Assembly (NCBI GenBank): GCA_028565635.1
Contig: JAOXYB010008123.1
Span: 1-15,171 of the forward strand
From: Phoronis ovalis
Lineage: Eukaryota; Phoronida; Phoronidae
Direction: 5' to 3'
DNA length: 15,171 nucleotides
Of the stretch, positions 1 to 8,860 are shown piece after piece (position 1 is the stretch's first letter; the number at the start of each line of letters is the position of its first letter). The position numbers and the translations under genes are program-made. The notes beneath the pieces are model-generated. The model was not told the origin of the DNA. It ran no database searches and saw only the letters and a list, made by a program, of their open reading frames with translations.

Positions 1-3
1 TTC

Positions 4-53
4 TTATTTTTCATGCTTCAGGCTTGACCTTTTTTATTTTTCATGCTTCAGGC
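4..53. repeat. 30-bp tandem repeat, two partial copies
   Basis: The 20-base string TTATTTTTCATGCTTCAGGC occurs at 4-23 and again, identically, at 34-53, giving a period of 30 bases. The array may extend left of the window. It lies in the CARF intron just upstream of the first visible exon. No function is suggested. Confidence 0.85.
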
Positions 54-154
54 CCAGTACCCCCCATTACCCCCTGGTTCAAAGTTTGACATGAAACTTA
101 TTGTTCCCATAATCTAAAGCAATTTTGTGGAACCCTCTGTTTAAACCTTTTTAG

Positions 155-385
155 TACCACATACAGACAACACAACTCTACAAAGTTTACTAAACAGCGT
201 AAGCGTAGGCGGAACTGCGCAGTTGATATCAGCCAATGGGGAACCACACACAATTGAAATAATAAGTGTGAATAATGAGCTGATATGTGGCCAAGGCGAT
301 CAGAAACAAGTGTGGCAGTTGGTACCTGCTAGCAATAATCAACAAGCATTCATAGTTACTGAGAACAGCAATGAGGAACAAGCAG
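155..385 (+). CDS. CARF: CARF exon a (first visible coding exon)
   Basis: The acceptor CCTTTTTAG ends at 154 and the donor AG|GTAAAA begins at 386. The exon opens with two bases of a split codon, so coding exons must exist upstream. It encodes a Gln/Asn-rich N-terminal segment including [15 protein letters not shown]. This resembles the section of vertebrate CARF ahead of the core domain, but only loosely. There is no plausible start codon, and the donor is in phase 1. Confidence 0.85.
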
Positions 386-3300
386 GTAAAAATTCTCCTC
401 AAATTTGTTTTATAGTTACTTGCATAGAAATCTATTTTGTACTGTATATGACGTATGGAATTAAGCAGAAGTCGGACAGTTAACTAAAATAAAAAAGAAT
501 ACAGTTTTGGAAAACAAGATTATTTTACTTGGCAATTTTGGGTAAAAACTCATATTTTAATGGTAGATAATATGTGCACATACAAAGATGAAATTTTGGA
601 ACCAGTAATTGCAAGGACTAGTCAGCCTGTCTCAGATTTTCTACCTTTTTCAGCATCAGTATAAAATTGAAATAGATGACGAATTAAATTTTTGTGTTTA
701 ACAATAAAAATAACCTATATATTTTGAAATGCAATTATGCTTAGAGTAGTCAAAAATCTGAGTCATGTTTCGAAAGTTGTAACATTTCCATAGGAAGTCT
801 ATTTAAAAAGAAATTGTACATGATGCAACATAAGCCATCGTATATGATTGGGTTTTTCAGGTGATGGTGGTCTGCAACATGTGGTACCTGTTTCTGGGGA
901 TTTTTTAACAAGTCAAGGCATGATACCTATACAATCTAATTTACCTGAAAACTGTCCACCCTGGGCTATGAGATTACGAGATTGTGAGGTAAAACTAGGC
1001 TGTTAACATATTATGAACACATAAAATATTGAGAACTTTCTGGTCACTTGAGTGCATAATGACAGTACTGAGAAAAAGGGTACAAATGGTACCAAACATT
1101 GTGATAATCATCTCACTTTCTATTAAAGCAAGAATTAGAATAATGAAATTATATGTATCTAGTCCATGGCTTAACATAGGTCTTGAAAAATGGTTATATA
1201 ATGTTTCCATCCTGGTGCAGACATTTCAAGGAAGCAAGGGTAGACATTTTTGATCGTCCAAGATGTCACGATTTTTAATGAATAATTGTTACATTAAGTG
1301 TGATAGTAGGTGTTATAGTATGTAAGATTCGCAGATCTCTAAACAGTAAAGAAAATTTTGTAACGATAAATGATTGATTGTATCAACATTTTACAACTCT
1401 ATCAGCTATCCCACAGTAGGGATTTGAAGCATGTTTAAAAAAGAAAGCCGTGTCAGTGATCTTTAAGCAGTTCTTGTACATATAGTTTATATATGGCTAA
1501 AAAATAATATTAATTAAAATGTAGATAGTGAGGTCTTCTAGAAAGTGCTTCTCTCTCTGGTACATCTAAAAGCAGAACAGTATAAATAAATTCTTGCACT
1601 GTCTTATAGCAAATTGGTGACTCGTATCGTGGCTGGGTTGAAAATGAAGTAGAATTAGATTTACTACTAACTTATCATAAGCAACAGACATCCAGTTTCT
1701 GGGGAACACGGCAAAGCCCAAGCACGTCTAAACCAGCTACAAGGCTAATGTGGAAATCTCAGTATGTTCCCTTTGATGGAATACCTTTTGTAAATTCAGG
1801 TAAGTGTCATAACTGTATTCTAATATTTTGAGTTTTGTCCTGTTCCTGTATAAACTAGCCTGTAAAAGTTTTGTACTAGGCTTGTATTGGAAGCCAGAGT
1901 GTCACACATGTTGATGCCTACAATGCATTGACAAAAGATTGGTTATGTACTAGCGTGCCTGATTATGCACAGTTTTTGATTGTGTAGCCACCGTATTCAT
2001 TGGACAATAAAAGAAGGTAAACTGGTAGACTGGCTCTGGGATAGATTGAAATTTTGAGGACGTTCCCATTTTCATACCATGCAAATATTGACATGTGTAA
2101 TTAAACTCTATGATGAAATGGTATTTTAAAGTAAGCGAGTTTTAAAAGCATTAGAACAGTGGAAAGATTTTGTTCAGCTACATCAATATGCAATAAATAT
2201 TGTATGTAAGGTTATATGCAATCAGTAATTTCTTTTAGGCAGTAGAGCAGTGGTAATGGAGTGCCAGTTTGGCCCGCGACGGAAAGGATCACAACTTAAA
2301 AAAGATCCAGATCACAGTAGAGGATATAAACAGACCTGTCCCGCCAGGTACACTTTCTACTCAATTTTAAATTGTTAATGTGTACTTACATTCGAAATTC
2401 ACTGTTTTAAGTGTCAACCATGTAAAGGGTTTAACATTTGGATCTTTCTGTGTTAATATTATGGGTCAGGTAATGGAAATATATATAATGATTATATACT
2501 TCTATAGGTAATTGCAGTTTGAAAATTAAAAATTACTTTTCAACCCTGATTGGTCTCAGTGGTAGTCTTTTTAAATCACATATTAAGAATTTCATCAAAA
2601 CTGGGTTCAAATTGAAGGCTCTGTTGATTCATTAAAATGTTTTCTCTTTGTAGTTTAATTGGTTAACTCTTTATTTATTTTATAGAATATATATTAAAAA
2701 GGTGAAAAAATTTCCCGATGATCGAGTCTCGCTTAGTTTGGACAAAAAGTCGTTGAAAATTGCCATGGATCGTGTATTCCAGGAACTGAAACAAAAAGGT
2801 CTTGAAGAAGGGGGACAAGAGAGGTAAGTATCTAAAGAACGGAAAATATTTAATAATTTAGTTTGTGCAATCAGTCTAATTGATCAGTGATACAAAGTGC
2901 TTGTTATTACTATAATCAAACCTTCAAATTGCACATGTGCTGTATTTTACTGCATGGTAGCAGTCCAATAATAACTGCTGTAATGCCATCTATCAGTTCT
3001 AAAAGTATTAGCTAGTAGCAAACCGTTACTGATACTAGTAGTCTAAGCTCATCAAAATATGAAGCTGTACTAAAAATATTTGTAATGATTGAAATGGATA
3101 TTTTATGCATTGTGACTAAGATTTGAATACAGCCAACATAAAGTGTAAATTTTAGGACATTTTACATTTAATCTTATTTTTATGTTTTTATTATCACATT
3201 ATCTCAGATGGTATGTTCAGTTGCCAACAGACAGCGCGCATGATTTTCATGCAGACACACCCCTGGTAGCTCAATATCCCATATCTGGTGATGAAAGTAG

Positions 3301-6040
3301 AGAAGATAATACAGCTCCAAAACTTGACCACCGTGTCAATCAGAGAATTAGAGATATTGTCTCAGGAGGAGAAACTAGACTTTATGCTGTCAGAAAACAA
3401 TTAAGGTAGGTGCATGCAATAATCAGTGTCTGTGAGAAGCGCTTGTTACAAACTCTTTAATAATTTTTCTAGTCGTCTAATATAGCATTATATCAAAAAT
3501 GTGCTTTTGTTACATATTTTACTTCCTGTAGAACTTTTTTTTTGTTAAAAGTAAAGATATTGCATTTTCCTGGATGTTCAAATTTGTAAGTCGGCTCTGT
3601 GCCCTGAAATATCTCCAAAAAAAAGGCACTCCACTGATTGAATGTTGCAGACAAATTCTGGACTTGGCCTTATCATCATGAAAGACTATTTCATGATGGT
3701 TATTATAGAAGCATGTAACTATTATAACCCAATTCACATTACGTGTGCAACTAGGCTTCTAACCTATTACAAGCACTTTCTAGCAGAGTTGTTTTTCAAT
3801 TCTTTAGGAAATTTGTGGAGAGAGATTTATTTGATCAGTCAGAAGACATTCCAGAACGTCATAATTTGTGTCTTTTTCCCACGGTACACAATTTACAGAA
3901 TCATATTCATCAAGCACTGAAAGACATTGAAGCTGGAATCTTACCTGTAACAGCGCCAGCGGTTAGTAATAAGATGTGAAATAATATCTTCCCTGCACAA
4001 ATGCTTCAGAACTATTCCTGTGCTGTCACAGGTAGCACAAATGCTTCAGAGCTATTTATGTGCTGTCACAGGTAGCACAAATGCTTTAGCACTATTTCTG
4101 TGCTGTCACAGGCTGTCACTTCTTACAGTTTATATCTTCATGATCAGTGGATACTTTGTCTTTTGCTTTATATGAGACAGCACTTGTATGTACTTAGGAG
4201 TACTGCAGCAAAGTAAATATAACATAAATACATGTTAACTTCAAAGATTTTATGCTGTTACTTTATAGTTATAGTTACTAGTTATAAGACATACATTTGC
4301 AATGTCTTTTGTGTATATTTTTCTGTGAATGAAAGGGGACTTAAGAAATTACCAAGTATTTGAAAAGTGATCGACTTTTCAAAAAACCTGTTAGAGCTTT
4401 TCTAGAATGTCAATTTTAAGGTTATAGTGAAACATGATAAATTTTATACCTCTCTGTACAGGTGAATGTTGAAGTAATAACAAGTACAGATGGTCACAGT
4501 GAATCTGATGATTTTTTTCATACTGGCATCCCTGATAGCCAGGCAGAAACAGTGACCGTTACTCTAACTCAAGCTCCTGATCAAGGTAAGATGATAGTTG
4601 CAGCATAGTGTATAAGTTTGTGGTACATATGACAGAAATACATTCACTCATATGTTGGGTATTTGCATTTATGAAATAATGTGCATTGTGAAGGAGTTCG
4701 TAATTTCTTGATGCTAATTGTAAATCGAAGTAAATTGGTAGTCATGAAAATTTAGTTTTTAATAGCCGTTTTTCATTTAATAAAAAAAACATGTTTTATG
4801 ATCACATATTTATTGCTGAATGCTTTATCACTGGAATGAGTTAATTTAGAGGTGGTCTGATCTGAAACTGATTGATAACTACTCCTTGTCTATGTCAGAA
4901 GTTTGCCATGATTTGAAATAAAAGCTGTATAAATAAGTATTCATCCCTATAATGTCAGATTAATTTCACTATAATTGTAAACAGTTGTGCAAGAGATATC
5001 CAGTTGATTTGTATAGTTTTTCTGATGATGCTTGATACGTCTTAATGACCCCTTTGAAATTTATCTGCAGATGGTCAGCATGTAATCTCTAGGGTAGAAA
5101 CACATCTGAGTGATGGGACTACTCAAATAAGTGACACCATCTCTGCAGAAACTGCTCAGTTGTTATCGAAACTTCACCCCAATATGTTTCCTTCAGGAAC
5201 TCTTTTTAAGGTAAGGTTTCTTTTTTTGTCATAACAAATTTATATGTCTCAGTTTATGGATTTCAGCTAACAGTATGTAAAATGCTCATGATAAGTGTCA
5301 GCACATATTACTGGATCTCTGTCATCTTGCCAGGTAAGATGCATTCTTGTATGTTATTGGGCATTTCTTATTCAGTTGTTTTCACTGAAATAACATGAAG
5401 TTGCTTGTGAGAGCAGTTGCAGGAATCAGTTTTCTGAAAATGTTGCATCGTGCTGTTTCTATTTTGCCTCTTTGAGAATGTTAAACTGTATCTGTTACCA
5501 AAAGTAGTTACCGTAATTTGTTGCATAAACGTGTTCATTGTTTCTCGCACTGAAATTAAAAGGTATAATATTATGGATCACTATATATTGTAGGTGCAAC
5601 CAAACCAAGTAATACCAACAAGTCCACCAATACAAGTGTTATCTGATGGGCAGGGACAGGAGTTAACATTCCAGATAGTTCAAGAATCTGTAGATATACC
5701 TGTTATACATGATGGTGCTGTCATTTCTTCTACACCAGGTAATTAGATATAGAGATTTACCACACTGTTCCTGACCTATATAGGCAGTATTTTGTTCCAT
5801 TGTCTCTGTGTTTAAGAATATTGATATTTAAATCAAAGTAGTATCTAGGCTGTGTAATACTTGGTTTAAGAACATCAGTCTTTATTTCAGGAAGTTACTA
5901 GTTATACTGTGTATGGTAACTGTAGCATTTGTGCTATTCCCTGATCAAATGTGTTACGTCGATGTTTCGCTTTTATTGTAGAATCCACAGAAGATATGAA
6001 AACAGAATTAGTGGAAGAACAGAACCAGTCATCGTTGTGA
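155..6040 (+). CDS. CARF: Calcium-responsive transcription factor (CARF/ALS2CR8), 5'-partial, 11 exons
   Basis: Join 155-385, 861-988, 1610-1799, 2239-2347, 2686-2823, 3208-3405, 3808-3961, 4462-4585, 5071-5210, 5594-5738 and 5982-6040. All ten introns are GT-AG and all phases agree, giving 537 residues plus a stop. Human CARF, as I remember it, is about 725 residues, so an N-terminal part lies to the left. Mammalian CARF is a nuclear protein that binds the calcium-response element of the BDNF promoter. Recognition rests on the core at residues 108-372, with blocks such as DSYRGW (123-128), HKQQT (142-146), WGTRQSPS (150-157), [10 protein letters not shown] (164-173), [10 protein letters not shown] (190-199), CPARIYIKKV (216-225), RWYVQLPT (265-272), [13 protein letters not shown] (324-336) and PERHNL (346-351). 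The basic stretch at 194-204 could serve for nuclear import. C191, C216, H276 and H279 may bind zinc (inference). The tail at 383-537 is rich in Ser, Thr, Gln and Asp/Glu, as expected of an activation region, and matches the family only weakly. The introns are 243-621 bases long and hold nothing recognisable apart from the repeats listed separately. Confidence 0.93.
861..988 (+). CDS. CARF: CARF exon b
   Basis: The acceptor GGTTTTTCAG ends at 860 and the donor GAG|GTAAAA begins at 989. The first half is variable linker. The last dozen residues, [12 protein letters not shown], open the conserved core and correspond to the vertebrate Trp-Ala-x-Arg-Leu-Arg-x-Cys-Glu block. The donor is in phase 0. 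Confidence 0.9.
1610..1799 (+). CDS. CARF: CARF exon c (core domain)
   Basis: The acceptor TGTCTTATAG ends at 1609 and the donor CAG|GTAAGT is a near-perfect consensus. This is one of the two most conserved parts of the gene, with [19 protein letters not shown] and [16 protein letters not shown] in order. The donor is in phase 1 and splits a Gly codon. Confidence 0.95.
2239..2347 (+). CDS. CARF: CARF exon d (core domain, Cys pair)
   Basis: The acceptor TTTCTTTTAG ends at 2238 and the donor AG|GTACAC begins at 2348. It encodes [16 protein letters not shown], a basic stretch, and TCPA at its end. C191 and C216 are 25 residues apart and could be metal ligands. The donor is in phase 2 within an Arg codon. 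Confidence 0.95.
2686..2823 (+). CDS. CARF: CARF exon e (core domain)
   Basis: The acceptor TTTATTTTATAG ends at 2685 and the donor AGAG|GTAAGT is consensus. It begins with [10 protein letters not shown], which is conserved, followed by a less conserved, probably helical stretch up to GLEEGGQE. It is 138 bases long and phase 2 at both ends, so skipping it would keep the frame. Confidence 0.92.
3208..3405 (+). CDS. CARF: CARF exon f (core domain, His pair)
   Basis: The acceptor ATTATCTCAG ends at 3207 and the donor TAAG|GTAGGT begins at 3406. It encodes RWYVQLPT and then AHDFH, matching the conserved His-x2-His site of the family. A variable acidic loop follows, then the YAVRKQL block. It is 198 bases long and phase 2 at both ends. 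Confidence 0.94.
3808..3961 (+). CDS. CARF: CARF exon g (end of core domain)
   Basis: The acceptor CAATTCTTTAG ends at 3807 and the donor GCG|GTTAGT begins at 3962. It encodes [17 protein letters not shown] and [11 protein letters not shown]. This closes the conserved region much as in vertebrates, where a similar FPTV...NHIH block is found. The donor is in phase 0. Confidence 0.94.
3995..4112. repeat. 40-bp minisatellite, three copies
   Basis: The units begin with GCACAAATGCTT at 3995, 4035 and 4075 and end in TGCTGTCACAGG. The period is exactly 40 and the copies differ at only a few bases. The third copy lacks the last two bases and runs into a stray CTGTCAC. The array lies 33 bases after the donor of exon g, within a CARF intron. 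Confidence 0.95.
4462..4585 (+). CDS. CARF: CARF exon h (C-terminal region)
   Basis: The acceptor CTCTCTGTACAG ends at 4461 and the donor CAAG|GTAAGA begins at 4586. It encodes a linker with an acidic SESDDFF patch and the ETVTVTLTQ segment. The latter recalls the ETMTVTF segment in the same place in vertebrate CARF. The donor is in phase 1. Confidence 0.88.
5071..5210 (+). CDS. CARF: CARF exon i (C-terminal region)
   Basis: The acceptor AATTTATCTGCAG ends at 5070 and the donor AAG|GTAAGG begins at 5211. It encodes [15 protein letters not shown] and a Leu-rich stretch, [12 protein letters not shown], in the presumed activation region. Only VET and its surroundings look family-like. The donor is in phase 0. 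Confidence 0.86.
5594..5738 (+). CDS. CARF: CARF exon j (C-terminal region)
   Basis: The acceptor TATATATTGTAG ends at 5593 and the donor CCAG|GTAATT begins at 5739. It encodes a Pro/Gln-rich start ([14 protein letters not shown]), then [16 protein letters not shown] and SSTP. The donor is in phase 1. Confidence 0.85.
5982..6040 (+). CDS. CARF: CARF last coding exon with stop
   Basis: The acceptor GCTTTTATTGTAG ends at 5981. The exon adds 18 whole codons and then TGA at 6038-6040. Residues MKTE (524-527) fit a hydrophobic-Lys-x-Glu sumoylation pattern, and vertebrate CARF has a similar VKQE near its C-terminus. Whether the site is used is unknown. Confidence 0.88.
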
Positions 6041-6260
6041 TCTTGTGACAAAAAGCAAAGTTTTAATTTATTAAATAATTACTGTCAAGGGTCTGATCCT
6101 GATTCAGTTGAACTGAATAATTATGTGCACTTACAACCGGTATATTGTTTCATCCGTCTTGGCCACACTTACTACCAGTATGCTTATAAAAGGTTTTATT
6201 GGGGTTTGAAGAACATGAGCTGTGTTATTCCACTAATAAAATTGCTGCCGTAGTGGCAAC
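6041..6260 (+). other. CARF: CARF 3' UTR (approximate end)
   Basis: AT-rich sequence from the stop codon to the expected cleavage point, some 15-25 bases after the AATAAA at 6235-6240. The end point is estimated. A weaker ATTAAA at 6282-6287 could give a slightly longer form. Confidence 0.6.
6235..6240 (+). promoter_or_regulatory. CARF: Polyadenylation signal AATAAA
   Basis: Canonical hexamer about 195 bases after the CARF stop codon, followed by a G/T-bearing stretch. It is the first AATAAA after the stop. Confidence 0.7.
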
Positions 6261-7160
6261 TACCTCTAAATATGTTCTATAATTAAATGCTTGTCATGCA
6301 TATCAACATTTTAATTCCTAAAAACTCTCTTTATATATCCTAGCTTAAATTATCTCTTAACCTTCTTTCATTCATCATGATTTCTTTCATTCATATTTAC
6401 TAATTTTACTTTAATTATCTACAAGGCAGATTAGTTTTCATTGATTCACTCTGTGTATTCTTGGAATTAATTTCTTGAATTATTTGCAATGTTTGATGTA
6501 CTCGCATTTCGATCTTTAAGAAAGCATGAGAGAAGTATACATTATGCTGTTGGTTATCCAGATAGAGGCTCCCTCTGTAGTGCTTTCTACTAATCATATA
6601 CTACTGTCTGTTTGCACGAGGTACAATAGTTTTTGTTGTATATTTATATTATTGTACTAGTAAATTTGTAAATATCATGCAACTTAGCAATGTATTCCAG
6701 TTTATTTATGTATTGTAATAATGCAATATATGTATAATAATTATAATAATACTGTTGTAACCAAGACGTGATCAAGGCAGCCTGGCAAAATGTTTTAACA
6801 TAAGACATTTTGTGTTCAAGAGAAAAATCGTTAGGCAACACATTATATCATATTTTCAGTGTTTTACAACAGAAATTACATATTTCGAAGTTTTCACTCC
6901 TGTTGCCTTGTAAGAAAAAGTCCATTATTAAATCACAAAATTAAAAACTTTAAGCAATGAATTAAATTTATATCTTAATCACAATTAAAGTAATAGAATT
7001 AAACTAATGCATAGTGTCAAAAACAAACCGTTGCTTTAAGACCTCTATTGTAAGTCTAGTTGTAGCCATATATTTTTATCTATATAGTTTATGCTAAAGA
7101 CAAAATCAACCTTTTAAGACAATCATACATTTTTAAATTCCTTTAGTATTTGAAAAAAAC
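6261..7160. other. AT-rich spacer between the two genes
   Basis: I found no coding exon, RNA gene or clear repeat here. The stretch is very AT-rich with many TTAT/TAAT runs, for example around 6710-6750. The short open frames on the minus strand at 6415-6597 and 6644-6841 resemble no protein and look like chance. Confidence 0.6.
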
Positions 7161-7240
7161 ATCTTTATTTTTTCCGGACTTAACTCACCTTTCGCCCCAC
7201 ATCTTTATTTTTTCCGGACTTGACTCACCTTTCGCCCCAC
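7161..7240. repeat. Perfect-length 40-bp tandem duplication at the promoter
   Basis: Two adjacent 40-base units, 7161-7200 and 7201-7240, differ at one base only (A at 7182, G at 7222). Each carries TTTTCCGGACTT (ETS-like on the minus strand) and TTTCGCCCCAC. Only the second has TGACTCA, an AP-1 type site, where the first has TAACTCA. The unit sits about 75-155 bases upstream of the CRE and may be a duplicated regulatory block (inference). Confidence 0.95.
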
Positions 7241-7244
7241 AAGG

Positions 7245-7341
7245 TAATACTACAACAAGGTACAAATATTTGTCACCGGATGTCGCTATCAAGACTAAGG
7301 TATTTCCCGGGAATGACGTCATGAGCAGCCGGCCGGCCATG
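7245..7341 (+). promoter_or_regulatory. Probable core promoter of the KY-like gene
   Basis: This stretch contrasts with its surroundings in having several CpGs, CCCGGG, a perfect CRE, GCCGGCCGGCC and then CCATGTTTTG, which resembles an inverted YY1 site. No TATA box is evident. It is followed by an ATG-poor stretch ending in a splice donor. It is assigned to the downstream gene because that gene's first coding exon has a 5' splice acceptor and an in-frame stop before its ATG, and so needs an upstream untranslated exon. That it serves this gene is inference. Confidence 0.5.
7314..7321. promoter_or_regulatory. CRE, TGACGTCA
   Basis: An exact palindromic cAMP-response element (CREB/ATF family) lies 10 bases from the GGCCGGCC block. 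Its place at the GC-rich edge of a presumed first exon is where such sites are usually active. Confidence 0.7.
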
Positions 7342-7478
7342 TTTTGAGTGGGAAGAACATACAACTGGGTGGAAGATTTTTTCGAGTGCTTCACAAGTAT
7401 TTTGTCCTCTCAGATTTGTGGCATTCGTCTCAAATAAAAGGCAAAGATTTGCAGATTTGTCGGATCTACTTTTTAAAG
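7340..7478 (+). other. Candidate untranslated first exon of the KY-like gene
   Basis: It begins near the GC-rich block (the start site is not defined) and ends at the donor AAAG|GTATTG. Apart from a two-codon frame ATG-TTT-TGA at 7339-7347, at its very edge, it contains no ATG. That suits a 5' UTR. Spliced to the acceptor at 13910, it gives a leader of about 160 bases. Other donors nearby (AAG|GTAATA at 7244, AAG|GTACAA at 7259) are possible. Confidence 0.4.
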
Positions 7479-7831
7479 GTATTGCTTTCTTTGATTTTAA
7501 GCATTTTTGTTCCTTATATATTGTTTGTACGAAGCAGCAAATATAGGTCAGACTGATATGCCGGTCGCACGTCGGTAAACAATTGTCTGTGTTCCAATAC
7601 GAATGATTGAGCCTTTTATCCCGCATTTCCATATAGTACAGTATTAGCTGAAAAAAATATAGTTAAATCGTTTGCCGGTTGCTGCGTATCATATTTTCAA
7701 TTTATAAAAATTCTCTTTTTAAAATGCTAAAATAATCTAATTATTCAACCATGAAAATAAGAGGCATGAAACTGTAGTAAATTGCTTTGTTAGATCGATC
7801 TACTTACTGATGCGATCATAAAAGTCATAGC

Positions 7832-7862
7832 GTTTAACAATAGGACCGATGTATTGTTAAAC
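7832..7862. repeat. Perfect 11-bp inverted repeat with 9-base loop
   Basis: GTTTAACAATA at 7832-7842 and its exact reverse complement TATTGTTAAAC at 7852-7862 are separated by GGACCGATG. The arms contain AACAAT, a SOX-type core, in opposite orientations. It lies about 350 bases into the presumed first intron. Confidence 0.85.
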
Positions 7863-8838
7863 ATGTATTTGTACTTTTAAAGTTTACTAATACATATCAG
7901 TTTTATTATTAATAATATTATACTACTGCAACTATAACCTGACTATAACAGAGCACGCTTACCACGTACATTGCTTTTCTCCATTCATAGTTATACCAGC
8001 ATACTCTAGAGCAAGTATAGAATGAACTATTGATTTTCTGTGATACTCTGTTATGGATGAATTTTGTTATATATAAATTGCTTTTTTATTTCACTGTAGG
8101 GAATAGATGGATATGATTGAAACACATTATTAAATTCATGATTGCATATATTAAGTAACAATTTCCATATGTGGGATGTTGTTGGCTCCAGCAACTAAAG
8201 TACAACTGATGCTCAGTTTCTGAATAGCATTAAAATTAGGATGGAAATGAAATGCTATATTGTAAAAGAACTTGAATACTTAACAATACATCAGAATTTG
8301 AGTTCTTGAAACATTTTCTTAATCTCTGATGTGACTTAAACTGATCATGCCAGAATACACACAGTCAATCAAATGTTATGTAAACAATATTATGCAACAT
8401 CTGTCTCCTCAGGGCTTAGTTCATTATGTGTATTGGTGTATCTAGGGATATGTAAATCTCCTTATGATTTATAGCTTAAAATACAGCGTTAGATGCTATG
8501 ACTGCACCACTAAACAGACTTCAGAAAGAAAGCAAAATAAAAGGAATTTTATCTTTAGGCTAAGTTTTCAATCTTGATGCTTTGCCATTTAATTATGTTC
8601 ATACTATGTTTGAGGATTTCCAGTTTGAACATGAGCCCATAAGTAGAGTAATTTTTGTGGTGACATTGGCTTTAATAAGTAGGTGGAGCATTATATATAT
8701 ATTGTATTACCTGTCTGGCCTACACAACAATCGACTATTAATCAATGAACTCTATTGAAGATTTATAAACAGCATATAGGTTGACTATGAGGAGGTAAAT
8801 ATTTGTTTGATGAGCAACATTCTTTCATTTATTACTAG

Positions 8839-8860
8839 GTATAAAATCCAGGTATAAAAT
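8839..8860. repeat. Short direct repeat GGTATAAAAT
   Basis: GGTATAAAAT occurs twice, separated by CCA, at the left edge of the older dispersed element that follows. It could mark an insertion boundary or simply be slippage. Confidence 0.5.

Noticed and set aside
995-1253. Overlapping open frames on both strands in the second visible CARF intron
   Set aside because: No family resemblance, AT-driven composition, and the flanking exons join in frame without them.
3642-3920. A 92-codon + strand open frame crossing the acceptor of CARF exon g
   Set aside because: It reads the exon in the wrong frame. The spliced frame gives conserved CARF residues.
1536-4407. Two heat-shock-element cores TTCTAGAA (1536-1543 and 4400-4407) in CARF introns
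   Set aside because: Single palindromic cores without a third unit, and far from any promoter.
7377-7386. TTTTTTCGAG, resembling the CARF target site CTATTTCGAG (8 of 10)
   Set aside because: The two mismatches and the T-run make chance likely. The target motif is recalled from the mammalian BDNF promoter and may not apply here.
7273-7632. A 119-codon minus-strand open frame over the promoter-like patch
   Set aside because: No recognisable domain or conserved pattern. It overlaps a better-supported promoter and leader reading.
7904-7917. AT palindrome TATTATTAATAATA
   Set aside because: Expected often in DNA this AT-rich, with no supporting context.
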